This document shows positions 59,099 to 64,000 of a stretch of DNA of 64,000 nucleotides, one piece after another. Each line of letters opens with the position of its first letter. Within the stretch, counting starts at the first letter, position 1. A program made the translations under genes and the position numbers. The notes below the pieces were generated by a model. That model was not told the DNA's origin and made no database searches. It was given only the letters and a program-made list of their open reading frames with translations. This DNA is from Cerrena zonata (Eukaryota; Basidiomycota; Agaricomycetes; Polyporales; Cerrenaceae), in contig JASBNA010000009.1 in the NCBI GenBank assembly GCA_038087015.1, positions 682,001 to 746,000 of the forward strand. The letters run 5' to 3'.

Positions 59099-60995
59099 TC
59101 ACGAATCATATCTGTCATAATCAAACCCTGAGTGACCTGGTGACAAGGGTCGCCATTCACCAACAACTTCGTCTCCAGCGACGAGGGCATCCTCATTACT
59201 GGATCCCTCCTCATTGGCCTCGATGTCATCAGAAAGATTTACATCGGGGTCAAGGATACGTGCAAGGGCATTCATGTCGATTCGCTGCTTGCGTGTAGGA
59301 GGTGCGTCCGCTGAGTCGCCATCATACGACAACTTCCTCTTTCGCGAAGCACCGGCAGCAGGAAGAGATTGATCTACAATGCTCTCCTTCGCTTCATCCA
59401 ATCCGAGAGCATTCCGTAGAATCTCGATCTCTTCCCCGGAGCGAATGAAACCTTCTAATTCTCCTTCCTCAAATAATTCGTCATCGTCGATGGTATCCTC
59501 TCCACCGCGCGAAAAGGTAAGGGCCTGCAGGCGTGTTGGGGCAGTATGGTAGACATGACTAAGCGATGGTATGTCCACGGTTAGAAGATGCGATAATGTG
59601 TCATCGTCGATATTTGGTCGTCGTGTTCGAGAGTGTACCGACGGCTGAGAAGTAGGATCAAGTAGAAATTGAGAGGCTATTCCTATGGCACGCTGATAGA
59701 GGGTACGTGGTTTGGAAACGTCTGATCGTGAACGATGAGGATCTTCAGAAGCGGCCAGAGCTGGGAGGTTGCGTGCATCAATGGAAGTGTCGGAGGAAAT
59801 GTGGAGTTCACCCTCATCCGAATTTTCGTCAACTTCGAGATTTAGGGTATTTTTGGAAAGGCGCTCCATCTGCTGCCGCCATATTTGCTCCTGGAATTGT
59901 ACAACATCCTTGAGGCCTCGAGCGACTACTGCACGTTTGGCGACTTTGGATCGTCCAGAGCGTTTCTCGTGACATTCTAGCCAGGGGACTTCGTGTATCA
60001 ACGCTTCAACTGCATCATATATTATTTTATAACGTTCCATAACAACTTTTTGACTTACACCCATTCGGGCCCCAAGATTCTGAGCGAATGCGCCTGCGTG
60101 GGGCAGCGGCGAGGTGATTTCAGCTTCTATGGCGAGCATGAAGATAGCACATGCAGTCGGAGGAGTCGGTAGATTCTGTAGGATGCTTAGACGGGATAAC
60201 ATGGTTGACAGCGACGTTGCGACTTGTGATATGGAGCGTAGATGGGGTGATACTGCCTTTAACTTCACGTCTAGGTCATTGGGGAAAGTGGTGGGCTCCT
60301 TGAGGATCGTCTGGCAGTGGGTCTGAAGCGTTGTAATGTGCATACTTGGGCTAGCGGATGCAATTTTTAAATGCAACAGCTCCAAGATATCGGTGAACGC
60401 CTGAGAAAGAGGAATATATTCCTCACTGATCAGAAACTAGCAGTAAAGTGAGCAGTAAAGTCGTTCGTGAAGAAGATAGACTTACTGCTATATCTCTTAG
60501 TGCCTCACTCTTATTCGCCTCCCGCAGGGCTATAGCGATGGATGCACCGCCAATAAGCTTCGCCCGGCGTCCCCAGTTATAGTTGCCCTTGAACATGGCT
60601 TGGTCGAATATGGCCTGAGCTCGAGAAGCGACACCAACATTCGACAGTTGTGAAGCTATAGAACGTATGAATTCATGCATAGTTATCTAGTCGACATTGT
60701 TATAAGCTAATTGACCTTACCAGAAAGAATTGCGACGTACCATGTTTCGTCTTTGCCTACTTTCTCGGTCCTGGCCAGCAAGAGACCAACCATTTCGACC
60801 TTTCAATGTTCCAAGACCTTGTGACCGATTCCAATACGCAGAGTAGTCACGTCCTGAGGTATCTTCACGCTCAAAATGGGAAGCAAGGATGCTTTGGGAT
60901 GGATTAGACAGAGTACCGCAGGTTGTACATATGGCGGAACCCAATTCTTGCTCCCATGTCGTTTCTCCGCCACATTCCGCACATCTCTCATGCAT
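59099..60995 (-). CDS. TFIIB/BRF1-like transcription factor
   Basis: Zinc-ribbon and cyclin-fold factor, most like the TFIIIB subunit BRF1 that recruits RNA polymerase III. Exon 1 (from 60995): MHERCAECGGETTWEQELGS, AICTTCGTLSNPSQSI, a CxxC-x15-CxxC ribbon. Exon 2: HEFIRSIASQLSNVGVASRA, AIFDQAMFKGNYNWGRRAKL and IGGASIAIALREANKSEALR, the first cyclin repeat. Exon 3 (60385 downwards): DILELLHLKIASASPSMHIT and CAIFMLAIEAEITSPLPHAG, AQNLGARMGVSQKVVMERYK, the second repeat. The C-terminal half is charged and mostly disordered, with the block DELFEEGELEGFIRSGEEIE, ending SGFDYDRYDS. The ribbon and one clear cyclin repeat are sure; assignment to BRF1 over other TFIIB relatives is likely but not proven. 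Confidence 0.76.
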
Positions 60996-62794
60996 TCAGC
61001 ACCACGTTTGGTTGAAGTTGGTTCAAACCAGCATATGAATACGGAATTATACTCCAATTCCAGGGAGAACCCTGCACAGATTGAAGTAATGAAGAGATAG
61101 GTGGTAGTAGTTCAACGTTCAACTTGAATCATCCTCTAAACGGGACATGTTACTAAGTGTGACATGAGTAAGTATGTGTATGTCACATTCCTTACTCAAG
61201 TCAGTTCGTGCTATATTTTGTGACAGCCGTGACTATTACTGCAACTCAACGAACTCCGAGTCGTAATCTTCTTTCGAAACTCATAGCAGATGTGAATTTG
61301 GCCACAAAATATAGGAGCTTCACCACTAGCAATACCAATGCTGTTGTAATTATAGCTCCATGACTATTCACACTCAACTAACATACGGGGAAAGCTACTA
61401 CAATTACTTGACTAACCCCGGCCCCTGTTAGATGGTACTATAAATTAATTATAACCACCATGTCAGTGTACCATTGCAGTACAAGACAATGTTTGATATG
61501 GTTGAGAGCCAAGCAGACCCACGTTTCGTTTCAGTGTCTAACCGTACTAACTTGAAATAGCCTCAGGCTCCAGGAACGCGAGGATCTCCGTGACTTCTCC
61601 GGGTCGCAATGTGCCGTCTTCCAGATGCCTCATCCCGTCGTTGCCGGATCATAGTATCCTATGGTCCACACAATACATATCGGCGTAGCAATTGGTAGGT
61701 CGGCTCCGACTTTCGCATTTCCCTGGTAATTGTCAAATAGAGCCAACACCACGGCTACAGTCTAGTACACCAGAAGCATCATATGAAAAATGCAAGTACA
61801 TACAGCTAACCAACGCACGAGTATCACATAACGTTGAGCATGAACCCACATATCGACAAAAATGAGCTAAGGAGATCTAGAACCAACAATCTAGTGACAG
61901 GCTACAGAATATGGTAAAGCTATACATTATGATGTTGATAGACCCCCAGTCATAGCGTTCTTGAAAGTTCACAACTGTAGCAGGCCGAACCCACAACTAA
62001 GGTACAACTAAGCGTGAGAATATATCTTACCGTCCGAGTTCAAACATTCTTCGTCGCTGTCTTGTCCAAACTCTGAACGCTGTACGTGGTTGGAGTTATC
62101 AGTATCTCCTCGTTACTGCCCTTTGACGCTATATGCAATGTAGCTATGATTGATATGGCTGTATCTGCTGTCTAGAGGAACGGCTCAAACTTGACATTGA
62201 ACTCCTTGTCCCGAGGAAGAAAGTTCGGAGAGCTGTCCGTCTGTTCAATAGCAGCCCCCGCCTTGGGAGATAGGTAAATGTCCGACAAGGTTTCATGTCA
62301 AATATTTTAGCTATGCGTTTTCCTGCAGGTGTGACATCCGACCGGGACGCAGTGAGAACCACTATCTCGTTGAAAAATGGGTAGTTGACGAGTCCGAAAT
62401 AACGGTATCCGAAAGCACATACTCTCTCCATGACATTCGAAGGTCGTGAGCCACCTCAAAGCTCGACAATTACATTTAGGTATACTGCGATTGTAGGACG
62501 ACTCCATTATTGAGACGGATCATGATGCTGGTATTTCCATTATGTTTCAAGCAAGAATGCTTACCACCGACAAACATTGAACTTATCCTTAACGGCGTTA
62601 TGTTTTTACTGATAGAGTTTGGACAGCTAACCCAGGTCCAATGTAATGCAAAACAACCCAACTGCATTGGTCCGGTCTATGCTTCCGCATATGACCTTTG
62701 GGCGTCGTGCTTCATGTCACCACTCGTACATATATTCGCACAGGGCGTATCTAAATGCTGCACGCTAACATCTACTCCTGACTCAATTGAAACC
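60996..62794. other. Long region without a supported gene
   Basis: About 1.8 kb between divergently transcribed genes. It has irregular composition and only short frames (the longest is a 95-codon minus frame at 62144-62431). I see no family resemblance, no repeats and no RNA gene that I can support. Decayed sequence is possible. Confidence 0.4.
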
Positions 62795-64000
62795 ATGGCG
62801 GACGATGTCGACGGCCCTCCTATCGATATCGCAAATGTTTTGGGTGGTCTTATCCTGGAGATCTGCATCGGCCTCATGTAAGCATCCAATCTTCATATTT
62901 TCTCTCATTTTTGTTGAGAATGTCTTTTATTGTAGACTATACGGAGTAGCGACTGCACAGGCCTATGTGTACTCACTCAATTCCAATATGGACACGCTAC
63001 GACTCAAAGGAATAGTCTTTGTTGTGTGGTAAAAGCTCTGTCTCCATATCGATTCTGTACACTTTAACTTTATCATCCCTCCAGGATTTTAGAGACCGTC
63101 CACACGGCACTCATGCTTCACCAAATCTACTATTACACAATCATCTCATTTGGCAATTACGACAAAGTCGTTTTGATTGATTGGTACGAGTTTTATTAAT
63201 ATCATCTGCATAAACTTGAGACAAGCTTACACTGATACGTAGGAGTATGAGTGTCAGTACCATCCATTCATTCCGGCATGTTGTACTAATGTGATATGTT
63301 ATTTATCAGCTAGCTCTATTTGCAGAGGTATGCCTCAACATTGACAAGCCGAAACGTCCTACTCATCAGCTCTCTTATAGAATTCTATTGTAGCAATAGT
63401 TCAAGGGTATGCTCTCATAACCATAACTACATTGATATTATGTAACATGATGCAAAGGTTCTACATTCGTAGGATTTGGATTCGTAAGTTTTTCGCAGTT
63501 CATTGAAAACTTGATCTCTAAAAATGAATATCAAGTGAGTAATAATAGGAAATTCCCGGTTATTGGACTGGTAGGTTGAATTCGGTTCTGTTCGTTTGTT
63601 GGACGACTATGTTAAATTATATGCATAGTTGATCCTTCTGTCCGCTCGTATTGGCTTCCATACCAGTGAGTGTCGTCGAACCAATTTTCTATGCACGATA
63701 ATAATTCCTCCTTTATAGCTGCGGCGGTATACGGGTCAGCAGGATTCGTTACGATGGTACCCACCCATATCTCACTCACCTACCCCAATAGTATTGTCTC
63801 CCCCTCATCTGCATCCTTCCAGGAAGAGTTCCCACAGAAGGTATCAGTCACGTTTATACATATTGTGCATAACAAAGGTTTCATATGTGCATCAGCTTTG
63901 TGTCAGAGTCTCCAATAGTCTCTCTGCCTCCGTCGATGGGTTTATCGCTGCCTATATGATATTCTTCCTGCTGCGTAGCAAAACAGGATTCAAGAGGTAT
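62795..64000 (+). CDS. DUF6534 seven-helix membrane protein, 3' end outside
   Basis: Starts MADDVDGPPIDIANVLGGLI and continues LEICIGLM, then after a short intron LYGVATAQAYVYSLNSNMDT and LKGIVFVVW. Next ILETVHTALMLHQIYYYTII and SFGNYDKVVLIDW, followed by small exons with GFYIRRIWI (helix 4 and RRIW turn) and GYWT. The last visible exon reads SLSASVDGFIAAYMIFFLLR and SKTGFKR, the helix 5-6 signature, and the window ends there. Exon order and intron positions mirror the gene at 55.4-57.4 kb, so the two are paralogues in opposite orientation. Function unknown. Confidence 0.76.

Overview
The window is nuclear DNA of a mushroom-forming basidiomycete (Agaricomycete). Genes are dense, on both strands, and split by many 45-70 nt GT-AG introns. 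Several families are typical of that group: three DUF6534 seven-helix membrane proteins, an HGD-type fungal protein kinase, a BTB protein, an F-box/LRR protein, a DUF6593-like protein and a KDZ-type transposase tail. There is no bacterial, organellar or viral gene content. Many genes were rebuilt here by joining exons by eye. Gene bounds are firmer than individual splice sites.

Layout, left to right. 1-705: 3' end of a methyltransferase. 1.5-2.8 kb: DUF6534 gene that lacks its middle. 3.1-4.3 kb (-): protein kinase. 4.8-6.0 kb (-): mitochondrial release factor (GGQ) directly downstream of, and possibly fused to, the LYR protein MZM1. 6.7-8.0 kb: linker histone H1. 8.7-10.0 kb: ATP12, F1-ATPase assembly. 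10.2-10.8 kb (-): small unknown protein with an apparent frameshift. 11.6-13.7 kb: adenylyl cyclase-associated protein. 14.5-17.8 kb: PhoD-like phosphatase. 18.0-19.7 kb (-): F-box/LRR protein with two apparent frameshifts. 19.9-22.0 kb (-): Ash2/Bre2 SPRY protein (COMPASS). 22.4-23.5 kb: E2 ubiquitin-conjugating enzyme. 25.4-30.8 kb: very long Ser/Pro-rich protein. 31.0-31.7 kb (-): DUF6593-like protein. 32.4-34.1 kb (-): BTB protein. 34.3-35.3 kb (-): N-terminal glutamine amidohydrolase. 35.8-38.2 kb: small or unresolved genes. 38.75-43.1 kb: POL5/MYBBP1A. 43.2-51.8 kb (-): MSH3, split by a repeat and transposon block. 52.0-53.2 kb: SEN34. 53.3-54.9 kb (-): EI24-like membrane protein. 55.4-57.4 kb (-) and 62.8-64.0 kb (+): two more DUF6534 genes. 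59.1-61.0 kb (-): TFIIB/BRF-like factor.

The outstanding feature is the MSH3 locus. Its N-terminal exon (PIP-box type start) lies at 51,237-51,818 and its remaining domains at 43,172-46,449. About 4.8 kb of foreign DNA separates them, and the exon encoding the first part of the mismatch-binding domain is absent. The insert holds an apparently perfect inverted repeat with arms of about 1,646 bp around a 380-bp loop. The arms contain an 18-bp minisatellite and other tandem repeats. Next to the repeat is a spliced C-terminal fragment of a KDZ transposase. This allele of a mismatch-repair gene is therefore probably dead, or the assembly is wrong here; spanning reads would tell.

No shared pathway links the rest. 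Housekeeping genes (chromatin, mitochondria, tRNA splicing, rRNA/Pol III, ubiquitin) are interspersed with fungus-specific families. Three genes need a single-base shift to stay open, so base-level assembly errors or recent decay should be kept in mind.
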